Below are positions 49,915 to 61,533 of a DNA stretch of 64,000 bases, one piece after another. A program made the translations under genes and the position numbers. The stretch comes from Circinella umbellata (taxonomy: Eukaryota; Mucoromycota; Mucoromycetes; Mucorales; Lichtheimiaceae), in the NCBI GenBank assembly GCA_025093555.1, contig JAIWNF010000035.1, forward strand, positions 496,001-560,000, given 5' to 3'. The notes below the pieces were generated by a model, which worked only from the letters and a program-made list of their open reading frames with translations, did not search any database and was not told the DNA's origin. Numbering within the stretch: position 1 is the first letter of the stretch; each line of letters starts with the position of its first letter.

Positions 49915-52900
49915 CAATCAATTATTGCGTCACTTTGCTTTGCCCATTGTTGTACCATGCAAATAAAACCCCATCCTTCTGTATTTTCTCGTTTCTCAAA
50001 AAGATCAAGCCCATGGTTGCTTTGGCGATTGGGTAAAGCTAATATATCATCTGTAGTGACAATAATAATTTTACAGCTAGATTAAGAGAATGATGGATAA
50101 ATTCATATAAGTTTTTTTTCATTATTATCAACCCACACAACATGTAAGCACACATGCACATAGTCAAATAGAAAGCCTTACCGGGCACGCGACACCGTCA
50201 CGTTCCATCGCTTAAAATCTAACAGGAAATCCACTTTTGTACGCGTGATTTCATTAAAAGTAAAACAAGCTAGAACCAATTCACATTCTTGTCCTTGCAT
50301 TTTTTCCACCGTATTCACTTTCACTTTGTCACAGAGTGAGTTTCCACCTCGAAGAAATATAGCATGCATCACGGCAACTCGTTGTCGATGATGAGGAGTC
50401 ACAATCATTATTTTTGCAGTTTCATCGTCATTATCACCTTGTTCATTATTGGCTCTTGCTGACAAATGAGTTTCCACTATATCCGCAATAATGCTGGCTT
50501 CTTTTTCGGTTGTCTCGTCTTGATCATCATTTTTGTTGGTAAATTTAACGTTCACCACTGTTAAGGCTTTTTTAGGGTCCAATGCGGCACGAATTGTATC
50601 AAGCCGTTGATTTGGCGTAACACGAGTCCAGTCATATTTAAGGCATAAATTTGGATAGTGTACAGCTAAGTCGTTACCGTAGATTTGTTGGAAAAATGAA
50701 TTTAGTTCGTCATTCTACAAGAAAAAAGGAAATAAACGTTAACCTTATTTTGTTTATCTATTCTCATTCTTTTGACATACAAAAAAAACGTTTTTACCAT
50801 GCGCCAGTTATCTTTTAATTGGATTGTATTTGGACCAAAATCACGTTTTGCTCCTTTTTGTAATAAAAATTCTTGCGGTGGTATTGCTTCATTTAATTCT
50901 GTACGCATCAGACACTGTTGAATAGACCCAAATAATAATGGTTCAGTCGAAGGAAGTTTTGGATAAGTGTTTTGTAAAATAGGTCCCAGTTGCTAAAATA
51001 AGCATATATTAATAATTTTGTTGTTTGTTCAACCAAGCTAGATTTAACGGGTTTTGTTTTGCCCTTTTGTGTATATACCATGTGATCACCAGCGATAATC
51101 AGTCGCCCCTTGTTTGCATCGAGGCAATTAATGGCAATAGCAGCATCTGGAACAAGTAGCTATACAGCATTTATCAAACTATTACTAAGTGTTTTTGCTA
51201 ATATTTTCTTTGTCCGTTATTATATACTACTCATCACTCCTTTTATCTATTTCTTTTTTTTACCTGTGAGCTTTCATCGATGATCATTATGTCACAAGCT
51301 AATTTAAACTTTGGCTTTTTTTGCACTTTATGCCAATCCCATACTGTACCGCCCACCACCACAGCCCCTTTTTTGGGTAAGTGTTTGCCGATTTGATCAG
51401 CTTTGCATCGTACTGCATCCTTTAAACCCTCTACAGCATTCGTGGTGGACGATGATTCCATAGCAACTATATCGAATGATAAGTCACTTTTTTCTGTCGT
51501 CGTGTTACTTCTTTCGTGTCGCGCTCGCACCAACGCTATTCGTTTCAACAGATTGATAATAGCATGACGAGTGAATGCAGTGACCCCTATGATGAAAGGT
51601 TTTTCGCTTTTATGATCGTGCAAGTGGGTTATGTACCAGTTAATAAATAGAGCCAAAAACTCTGTTTTTCCCGAACCCTAATTGGTAAGAATAATTTTTT
51701 GGGGTCGATTAGTATGATCAGATTTGTTAGTCCAGCGTCATAAATTTGATTGAAAAAAAGCTCATATTTACGGGTGGTCCCCAAACAATTTGTAAACGCT
51801 TATTGATAATGCTAGCCGATATATCTTTTTGTGAAGGAGACATGCTAAAATCATCTCTAAGTTCGAGTGCTGTGGCCCGAGCTTCGGATGTTATTAGTCC
51901 TTCCGATCCTTCCGATCCTTCATCCTGTCCTCCTTCTGCCCAGCTATTCGGATCACGCATCATGTGCTATACCATGCCAAGACATCCAAGGGGAGAGAAG
52001 AATTAGTTTATATACTAAAATAATGATAATAGTGCTATTCTTTATTCGTTATCTCCATTTATATTACCTCAAATGGGCTTGTTTCATCTTGCTGGTCGAT
52101 TTGCAGCAAGGCATCCAAAATTTTGTCAGTGTTGAAATCAATAAAACGTCGATATATTCGATAGCATTTGTTCTTTTTGAGGTCTAAAGGTTTAAAAAAC
52201 CCAGTCAACGCCACGCTCAAACCATCATCTGAGACACGGTCTACATTGGCAGTAACAATGGTATCAACCCGTAATTTATTACGATATAAAAGATCTGGAA
52301 ACTGTATAGACTCAAGTATACCCTAAAAATAAGAACAACGACAAAAGAAAGTGTATCTATAAATAAAATAGTACTTACAAATCTTGCCTGCATATATTTT
52401 TCCCATCTATCCTTCTTCCGTGTTCCGTGCTCCGCCCCTTTTGTTTCTCCTCCTAACCCCTTTCTCCTCTCTAACCCTATTGCCTTTCACATATGTACTA
52501 CCTGATGAGTATCGTTTACAACAAGATATTCCTTTAATCCATTTCTAACTAAACTATCCATTTGGATTCGTAACGCCGCCAAGTTTGTAAATTTGCCAGG
52601 CATAACATCAAACCACGCAAGCCAAACGTCTTTTTTTCCTCGATTAGGTATAACTTCATAGCGCTGGAACGCAATTTTCAAACTGGTTTTTCCGTATGCC
52701 GATCCAAGATCGTGGAGCCGTTCAGAGCGCACATTCTCACATCCAGAGATACATTCTAACTTTTTAAAGAATGATAATTGTCCAAGCAAACGAGACTTGA
52801 AAGGCTGAATTGTGTGCCAGATAAAACTTGTGTTCTTTAAGCAATATATATTCGTCAGAGTGTCTTCTCTATATTTTGTTGCTAGCCCCCGGTATTGATC

Positions 52901-55000
52901 CAGAATATCCTTAAGATGGTGGGTATGAGCGAAAAGATGGGCAGAGATATTGTCTTGTGCAAGCCATCGGTCGTATAATCCTGCTTCATCCAGTAAAAGA
53001 TAATTATTGTCAACGTCGTCAATATTATTCTCATTTTGACTCTCATCCGTCTCTTTTTTTATCTTCTTGTCGATTAAGGTAGTATCGGTATTATTGCACA
53101 TCCAACCAAGTATATCGGCAAGAGTATAAAATCCTGGAACGCCTAATGCAATATTTTCTTGAACAATTTGTTCCAAATCCACCAGCCGAGGAACTGTTAC
53201 TTGTTCGAATTCAGTTGGAAAATTGGATATGCCAGGAATAGTCAAAAGCTGTGTATCTTGAAAGAGTACGAGAAGACAACCCATGGCTTTTTGAGTGCTA
53301 TTAGCATTATCTGTATACTGTTCTTCACTTTCTTCAATGGAAGCAATTTCAAGCAGGCATTTACGCAGTTGTATTTTAGCCTGGTTGTTTGCCACATAAA
53401 GCGTGCAACATGATTTGTTGTTCTCCATGAATGTAAGAACACGTACCAAGTCCTCCACCAATGAAATGGCAAGTCGTTTGTAGTGAGACAACAATCGACT
53501 TTGAAAGATAACAGACCCAACACAGTCCATACCATTCAATATTGTTCCATCTTCTGTATATACTCGAATCGTGTATGCACATATACTGCGATATGTGGGA
53601 TCATACGCAAAAGAAATAAAAATATCATGATCTGTTTTCTCTGCCAATGATACAGTGTAATTTCCACGAAACTGGTACAATAATAAAATAATAAATAATA
53701 AAATTCTATAAATACCATATTTTTACCCAGCATATTACTAGTAGTATATACCTGTGGTTTTTTTGTTTTATACGCATCAATGTATGGAAGAAATTCCGGG
53801 TTCAGCATCCAGTCTGGTACTGGAATACGGTGATCCTTGATTTTCACACTCATCATCTGATTTGTCAAATCCTCAATATCACTACTATTATCACCACTTG
53901 TATTTAATACTTCCAGCCGACTTGTCAGGTCCTCCATAGTGCCATCATCATCATCATTATCATTAATCTTATTAGAGCTTGTTCGCGTTATGTTGGTTAT
54001 GTTGGTTTTGTGGTTTTTTTTCAACGCTTTGACCTTGTAATCCGTCATATATGCAGCAGCGCCAGGAGTGCCATAAGCATCACGACGGCAAATATCTGTA
54101 TAATCACAAGTTTTACATTTTCCATTGTACAACCATGAAGGATTATCTGCCATAATGATCGCTGGTAATTCAACAGTATAAAAAAAAGTCATTTTGGGCA
54201 TCATCAAATCAATTCGAAATGTCTCGGGTTCTTTCGGATTAGATGGTAACCAGACACCACCGACGGGATCGATCTCAAGGTTGCGGATATCTTTAATAAG
54301 ATATTCGAGAAGGTATGCATAGGATGCAACTTGAAACTATTTTTATTTAATCAATGAAGTCAAAACCCCTTTTTGTTTTCACTTCCACATAGCAATCCTA
54401 TTTTCACTATCATTTCATTTTTTTTTTTACCTGATGATAAGAACCCATTTGTCGACTTGATTTTGCATCAATAACAAAAATTGTTCTTGCCTTTGTTGAA
54501 GGATTTTCTCTAATCCATAAGAAATCGGGTATAAATCGTGAAAGTCGATAACAACTACTACTTTCTTGTGTTGTTGATAATGATGCATAAAATCCTTCAG
54601 GCATCTCAAAACTCAGTTGATATAAGATTTGGCCGACTTTTGCTTCACGTAATATTTGCCTACTTCTTGACGTTGGGGTATGAGTATGATCCACCGCTTT
54701 TGAACCTAACTCGTTTAAAAGTTTTATTTCAAAGTCATCACCACGTTTCAAATGAGCTTGAGTGATTGCATCTATTGGGTGTTGTCGCATTGCATTGTTG
54801 TCGTCTTTAGAAACTTTGACGGCTGCTAACGTTGTCAACTTGACATGCTTTTCACAATGATAATAGAAACTTGTAGCTAATTTCGATACTGAAATCTTTG
54901 GCCATTGTTGTTTCTTTTCTTTGTTTTGTTGTTCGCAAATTGATTCAGTTACAGGTTCATTGTCAGAATCTTTATGTTGAAAAACTTCTGCAGCTGTCAT
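49915..55000 (-). CDS. Fused iron-sulfur PD-(D/E)XK nuclease and SF1 helicase
   Basis: Predicted 1389 aa. Ten exons: 55000-54431, 54336-53752, 53671-52502, 52322-52068, 51966-51772, 51677-51264, 51159-51079, 50992-50798, 50714-50182 and 50086-49915, all in frame. The N-terminal nuclease is complete: Asp159 (IPDFLW), Asp178-Ala-Lys180 (FVIDAKSS), QxxxY at 192-196, and four cysteines, C49 and C264/C267/C273 (CKTCDYTDIC), in the Cas4/Dna2/AddB iron-sulfur pattern. Residues ~390-520 may be a decayed RNase H-like domain. The helicase has Walker A (GPPGSGKT, 923-930, split by an intron), Walker B IIDESS, and late motifs VNTVEKMQGQE and NVTVSRAR. The layout resembles Dna2 and bacterial TM0106-like nuclease/helicases. 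A DNA-processing role is inferred; it is not clearly orthologous to Dna2. Confidence 0.88.
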
Positions 55001-55379
55001 GATCTCCACTTATTTTTACGCAACTCGCCAAAAAAAAAAAAAAAAAAAATTGAATGCAGGAAAGAGAAAAGAAAACCAAATTGTTTTTGTGTTCTTTTCT
55101 CTTGACATAAAATTATTACAATAAATTATAAATTTTGTTTGTACCTTTAATAAAGAATATATTTACAATAATAAAAACACAATAAGATAATAATAAAAAT
55201 AGAAATAGGGAATACTTTACATAATGATAATAAGAAAAAATAATTTGGATGACAAAATAAGGAAGAGGAAAAAAGTACAATATAAAAGAAAGAATGTTAT
55301 GTTGTTACACTATATATTATGTGATGCAGAAAGATTAAAAAAAGGGTGGGTAAAATGAGATATATAAAGAGATTTGTTA
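55001..55379. other. Intergenic region with poly-A tract
   Basis: 379 bp between two minus-strand genes: the promoter of the nuclease-helicase gene and the 3' end of the phosphate transporter gene. It includes a ~19-A run at about 55031-55049. No TATA box stands out. Confidence 0.5.
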
Positions 55380-57095
55380 TTATTTTTCAGATGGTTTTCC
55401 AGCATTTTCAATGGGAACTGATTCACTTGATAACGCATCATTTTGAATAACAGAAGTAGCTGGGGGTACATAGTCTTCTTCAAAGGCGGACAAATCCAAA
55501 CCCTTAGATTCAGGGATCCAAAGGAGAGTAACAACCAAACCAAGAAACATGACACCTGCAAAAATACCCAAAGTACCAGGCAAGAAAGCATGCTCACCAG
55601 GAGCACCTCCGTAGTCAACAAGAACATTGAATGCAAATGAGGCTAAAATAGCACCAGCCTTACCAGAGGCAGCGGAAATACCGTGAGCAGATGCACGAAC
55701 CTTGGTAGGAAAAACTTCACCAGGAATGATAAAGGTTGTGCAGTTGGCACCGAAGTTTTGGAACAATTGGGCAAGAGTGAAGAGTGTAATGAAAGCAGGC
55801 ATGGCCCTATCACGCAATTCATAATAGGCAGAGGCAAGAATAGTAAAGAGAACAGTGGTAACAGAAAAACCCATAATTTGAATGGTACGACGACCCCAAC
55901 GTTCAACAAAAATGACGGTAAGATAATAACCAGGGACAGAACCAAGACAGGTAATGATGATTTGACCGACTGTGTTAGCCCACAAAGTTTCGAAGGGTGT
56001 GCCTTTCTTCGAGAATCCAATGGCTTCGAGAATGTAAGTATTGTTCAAACCTAAACCATAGAAGGCGATATCGAGCAAGAACCAAGAGAGTGAAGTACCA
56101 AGCAAAACCTTAAAATGTCTCCATTGACCAAAGTAGGCACGGAATTCGGCCCAATGACTACGTTGCTTGATATCAACCTTAGTATATTGACGTGCCAGTT
56201 CATCAGATACTTCTTGACCTTTTGCGGCAGCGGCAGCTTCAACGTCATGTTCGACATCCATTGCATAACGAGGAGATTCGGGCATAGTGAAGCGCAAGTA
56301 GATAGTGGCAACAGCAGGAACAGCACCAAGACCAATGCACAAACGCCAAACATAATCGAGGTTGAACACATCGTCATTGATGGCACCCTTGAAGATAGCA
56401 AGAAGAATCAGAGTTACAATAGCAGCTGCAAGATTACCAATACCTTGCATGGAGAAAATAAGCGCCATCATCATACCACGTCGGCCAGTGCTACTCCATT
56501 CAGATGTAATAGTTGCACTCATAGGATAATCACCTATAATATATAAATCATTATTATTAATATATCAGAAAAATCAGTTTTGCACATGATAAGAGTGGAA
56601 TTTTTTTTATTTACCTCCAACACCAAATCCAAGAACAAGCCGCCATAAACCAAGAAATGCAATACCGGAGACACCACGGACAGCGGATGCAGATGTTGCA
56701 CAATTGATTGTACCGATAATAATAATCAATAATTCAAAACCATAAATTTTACGACCCAAGATATCACCCATGAAACCAAAGAAAAGTTGACCAAAAAGAG
56801 TACCGACAGATGTCATACCCTTAATGACACCTTCAATGTCAGAGGGAATCTTGTTGTTCAAATGTGGGTAGTAAACATAACCAAGCATAGGGGCAACCAA
56901 ATTGATGATGAAAATATCATATGAATCAGTAAAGAAACCGGCACCAGCGGTAAGAATAGTTCTAACAGTAAACCAGTTAAATTTGCTACCAGCACCATCA
57001 TCATCAAGTTTTTCCAAACTCTTGAGCTTGTTTTCAGCGGAATTGATTTGTTCTTGCTCCAACGCAGTAGGTTCGCTTGTTGCTGACGACGCCAT
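55380..57095 (-). CDS. PHO84: Inorganic phosphate transporter (PHO84-like, MFS)
   Basis: Predicted 544-aa plasma-membrane phosphate:proton symporter. Exons are 57095-56615 and 56533-55380, joined at a glycine codon in frame (GVGG | DYPMSA). The MFS signature of the phosphate family is clear: GAGFFTDSYDIFIINLVAPML in helix 1, GFMGDILGRKIYG after helix 2, LGFGVGGDYPMSATITSEW in helix 4, then a long charged central loop, VERWGRRTIQIMGF and IPGEVFPTKVRASAHGISAA. The length fits the family (yeast Pho84 is 587 aa) with about 12 helices. In yeast, expression rises in low phosphate through Pho4; two CACGTT motifs upstream fit but are not proof. The ATG at 57095 is chosen because it begins the hydrophilic N-tail. 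Phosphate specificity is well supported. Confidence 0.93.
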
Positions 57096-57223
57096 ATTTG
57101 TTGAGTTATACGGGTTGTGTTTAAAATATAAAAAAAATTTTATACCCAAGAAAGGGTTAAATAGAAAGTGATGAAAAAAATATTTTAAAGAAAAGAAGCA
57201 AATAAGGAACAAAAAGGAATTCT

Positions 57224-57232
57224 CTTTTTATA
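57224..57232 (-). promoter_or_regulatory. TATA box of the phosphate transporter gene
   Basis: TATAAAAAG on the minus strand, about 130 bp upstream of the ATG at 57095, the same form and spacing as boxes at the P450 and PH-domain genes. Confidence 0.5.
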
Positions 57233-57508
57233 GAGTATTGAACGCGGACAAAGTAAAATAATAAAAAGGTTAAATAGGGTAGTGTCAAGTGGTATAGAGT
57301 GAGGTCGCCTGGGTTTATTCATTGGCTCTGTGTGGTAGCGTTTAGAAAAGCTTTTTCAGATTCCATGGAAAAGCCAATCATAATCAATCAAGACCCCCGC
57401 GTGCTGAACTTCTCGCTTTCCTGATCTTCTACGATAGATTTTTTGGACCTTTTACTCTAGCGGATTCTTTAAACTAAACTAGGCAAATTATGTTTCTTTA
57501 AGGAAACC

Positions 57509-57738
57509 AACGTGGTTTTGTCTAAAAGTAATATTTTTCTATTTGTCGATATATTATTTTACTATAGATAACTAGGAATTCTTCTACTTTTATTACTCAA
57601 CCCCCATGCAAAATTATGAAAAAAAGAATATTTGATGCGCAATACAATCCAACATAAGTAAAATTATTATATCGGCGAGCCTATATAGGATAAACTGGAA
57701 ATAATGTGAAAATTTTAGGACCGGTGTAGGACAACGTG
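57509..57738 (-). promoter_or_regulatory. Two CACGTT motifs upstream of the phosphate transporter gene
   Basis: AACGTG on the + strand at 57509-57514 and 57733-57738 reads CACGTT on the gene's strand. Yeast Pho4 recognises CACGTG and CACGTT. They lie about 410 and 640 bp upstream of the ATG. A six-base motif can occur by chance, so this is a candidate only. Confidence 0.3.
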
Positions 57739-60066
57739 GGCAATCCGATGGCTTTTGATTGGCGCGTTTCAAAGCTTTTCACGGTATACAAAGTTTTTAT
57801 ACCCGGTTCCTTCAAAAAAAACTCGAAAGAAAAATAAATCATTTTAAGGTTTTTTTTTTTCTTTTACAAAAATAATTCAAAATTATATACGTCATGCTAA
57901 AATATTGTATTTATGTAGTTTATTTAACACAAGCCATAAGATATTACTAATATATTATAAGTTATTTGATATTTTCTCTCTAAAAAATAATAACCTTGTC
58001 TAAGCCTCTAAGTTTTCTTTTAACAAAGTTAAGCATCTTTTCTTTCGTTATTGTAATACACATTTGTGTAGCGGAGTAATACTTTGACTTTTGGCTGTCA
58101 ATACCTATAAATGGATGTTAAAGAAAAGTAGTGGGACGATCATGTTTCAGACAAGTTTTGTTTTGTTTCTTTTTTCCAATGGAACGCTTTATTACTTATT
58201 CTGCTGTCTATAATGAAGACATTTTCTGCCATCTAAACAGTTGTGGCGCAGGATATGCAGCGGTACCCCAATGATAATGATTGATGAACATGTTTGCAAG
58301 TAGATGCAACTTAATTAACTATATGGCCACATGCCATCTAAAATATTATGGTTATTTTTTAGCTCAATAAAATCATCAACAGCATGATATTTTTCTGTCA
58401 TCTCATTGGCTAACAATCGATTTACCTGTTAACTTAATTTAAATCTTCATCAATTTTAACTTGCATGATTATGACTTTTTGATACATCTTGATCATTGCT
58501 ATAAAGTTAGGTCAAGTGAGTCGCAGATGTTATAAATAATCACTGAGCCCATTAATGTATATCTATTTTGGAAATTCGTACAGTAGATGGAATAACAACA
58601 TACTATAATCTAGCAAAAGATTATATCAGGGAGACTGTGAAGAAGAAGACCAATAACGCATGAAGTAGCTCATTGTTCACGAGCTGAAAGCATGTATATA
58701 TTCCCGATTTTGGCATAATATATACCTAAATTGTAGCCCCAGAAAAAAATATTTATTTGGCTCAATTTTACCTTTTAAAACTATTTTCCCTTTATTAAGA
58801 AAAGTCTTAAAACTATTTTACATTTATATTATAAAGTCGATCTACTTTGTTTGTCTGTGTTACTGGCTATAAAGCTCATTACCAGTAAAAAAAACGGGTT
58901 TATTTTACGCCGTTCATTTAAATGAGATAATTATTCTTCTTTCGTTATTATTTGTTGGTGTCATAAAATTAATGAGCATGAGCAGGAAGCGTCTACTTTT
59001 GATTAAAATAATTACTTTCCCAGTATTACGTATCGCTATCACATTCTTGAAACAATTTTTATAAGACATTCCTTATGTCACATACCAGAAGTAATTAATG
59101 ATAAAAAACCTAGATATTATAAATAGACCAACCTCCACATTTATATCTTGAAGATTTTTTTGTATTGAATTATTTTATCTATCGTATTAGTCTCCGTAGA
59201 TGATGCTACATACGTACCATATTTTAACAGGTAAATTTATAAATCCGGAATACGTATGCAAAAAGAATATTTTATAAAGTCCAAAATCATTAATTAACAA
59301 TTTTTTTTTTCATTTCTGGTGAGTTTGAAGCTTTGTCATGTAAGTTTTCATTTATACATAGCGAATATAAAATACCATGACAACAAAACTTTTATTAACA
59401 TCATGGTATTTCCAACATAACACTTTTCATCATATTACTATAACTAGAATCTAAACAAAACATATGACTGGTTTAGAAACCAACTTTAATAGATCTTAAA
59501 AGATATACGCAGTATAATATTATCCAGCTAAAAATATTAAAATATTGTTTTTTATTACTTTTTATGATAGATAGCGTTGTACCAAAATTCTTAAAAAGTA
59601 TCCAGGTAGTTTAATGCGCCTAGAAAAAGATACTTTATTAGTTTGCATTAACTGGGGGAATTTTATAGTGTATTTCAGACATCAATAAAAAGAAAGTAGA
59701 TACGATGTACTGCGCATCGGTTTTTAAAGAGTTACTCCCATTATAATAATATCACAATAACTAGAATCACGATTTTTTTAGCCTCAGATAAGAATGCCGT
59801 ATTCAAACAAAAAGTAACAGGAAAGAATTACTTATAAAATGTATTGTTGAAATGTTTATAATTTAATTCGATTGGCTGACAACAATTCCTTTCACCTTTT
59901 ATATTATTTTTAATAGTAATAATTTAATTCACTATCAAGAAAAATAGTATTCATATAGTATAGTTAATTATATTTAAATAAGAAGTACTTAAAAAGTCAT
60001 GATCCGTTATAAAAAAGAATGACAAGTTATGATGTATAATTTATTTTTTTTGACAGCTTTATCGTG

Positions 60067-60073
60067 TGACTCA
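60067..60073 (+). promoter_or_regulatory. Gcn4/CPC1-type site before the histidine gene
   Basis: TGACTCA, the exact core bound by fungal Gcn4/CPC1 bZIP factors, lies about 100 bp upstream of the ATG of an amino-acid biosynthesis gene. Position and gene type fit general amino-acid control. Confidence 0.5.
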
Positions 60074-60169
60074 TTGAAGCGGAAAGATAATTTTGAAACA
60101 AGCATTTCTTTTTTTCTCTTCTTTTTTCTTATTATTATTATACTACAATCCAACATTAAGAATAAAAGT

Positions 60170-61533
60170 ATGCCATTCTCACTTGAAAAAGTTATTCGTC
60201 CCAACATTTTAGCTTTAACACCCTATCGATGCGCTCGAGATGACTATGATGCTGGTATTCTTCTCGATGCAAACGAAAATGCATATGGTCCTTCCCTTGC
60301 CAATAACGTTGAAGGTGATTTGAATCGTTACCCTGACCCTTACCATGTTCGTGTTAAGGAACAAATTGTTAAACTTCGTCAGCTTCAATCCGTTCAACAG
60401 TTATTTTTGGGTGTTGGTTCGGACGAAGTAATTGATTTACTTATTCGAATCTGCTGTGTACCTGGTAAAGACAAGATTTTGATCACTCCTCCGACTTATG
60501 GCATGTATTCTGTTTGTGCTCAAATCAACGATGTGGAAGTTGTCAAAAGTAACCTTAATGTGGAAAATGGCGCTTTTCAATTACGTACAGACGATGTGAA
60601 TATAATATACTTTCTTATTTATCAATTTATTTATTGGAGCAAAAGGAAGAATTAACCAAAAAAGATTTTTTTAATAGATTGCTGCATGTGTTAAAGCCAA
60701 CCCAGAGATTAAATTAATCTTTTTATGTTCACCTGGTAATCCTACAGGTTCTTGTTTAACTCACGATAGCATACTCCAAGTACTTGAATCAGATTATGAG
60801 GGTGTCGTTGTCGTTGATGAAGCTTACGTAGACTTTGTTGTTGGTGATAATGGTTCTGTTGCTAATTGGGTTGACAAATATCCCAATCTTGTTGTTATGC
60901 AAACACTTAGTAAAAGTTTCGGTTTGGCGGGTATTAGGTAAATAAAAATTCATTCTTTTTCTTTTCCAGTGTATCATATATGTGTATACTATAAGATGGT
61001 AGAGAGTGTTATAAATCATTACTATAAGATCAAAGTTATGCTAAAGACGTTCATTGACCATGTAAATCTTTATAAACAGATTGGGTATCGCCATAGCCAA
61101 TCCAGATTTAATACAAATTCTTAACAATACTAAAGCGCCTTATAATATTGGTACACCAAGTGCTCAAATTGCCTATGATGCGTTATCTGCGGAAGGTTTG
61201 GCCAAAATGGAAGAATACAAAACACGATTATTGGGACAACGTGATGTCTTGTTGAAGACACTTGAAAATTTCCCTGTTCCTGGTGTTGGTAAAGTTATTG
61301 GTACAAATGATGCCAATTTTTTGATGGTTCAAATTGTAAATGATCAAGGTGAACCTTGTAACGTACGTGCTGATAAGGTATATAAATTATTGGCCGAGAC
61401 ACGAGATGTTGTTGTACGATTTAGAGGCAAAGAATATGGTTGTACTGGCTGTTTACGTATTACTGTTGGTACCGAACAAGAAAATCAAACATTGATTAAT
61501 AAATTACAAGAAGTTTTGGAGGAGACAGCTTAG
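60170..61533 (+). CDS. HIS5: Histidinol-phosphate aminotransferase
   Basis: Predicted 379-aa PLP enzyme converting imidazole-acetol phosphate plus glutamate to histidinol phosphate in histidine biosynthesis. Exons are 60170-60595, 60678-60937 and 61080-61533, in frame. Start context: MPFSLEKVIRPNI after a long upstream open stretch that lacks protein character. Diagnostic motifs are LDANENAYGP near the N-terminus, LGVGSDEVIDLLIR, CSPGNPTG (Asn163), VVDEAYVDF (Asp189) and the PLP-lysine motif TLSKSFGLAGIRLG with Lys221, followed by FRGKEYGCTGCLRITVGT at the end. Length is typical of the eukaryotic enzyme. The third exon joins within the AGA codon of GIRLG, confirming the splice. No targeting signal, so cytosolic. 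Confidence 0.95.

Larger units (their letters stand above)
57096..60169. other. Divergent intergenic region
   Basis: 3.1 kb between the phosphate transporter (-) and the aminotransferase (+). Apart from the promoter motifs listed separately, it is strongly AT-rich with no gene, no clear repeat family and no RNA gene that I can recognise. Confidence 0.5.
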
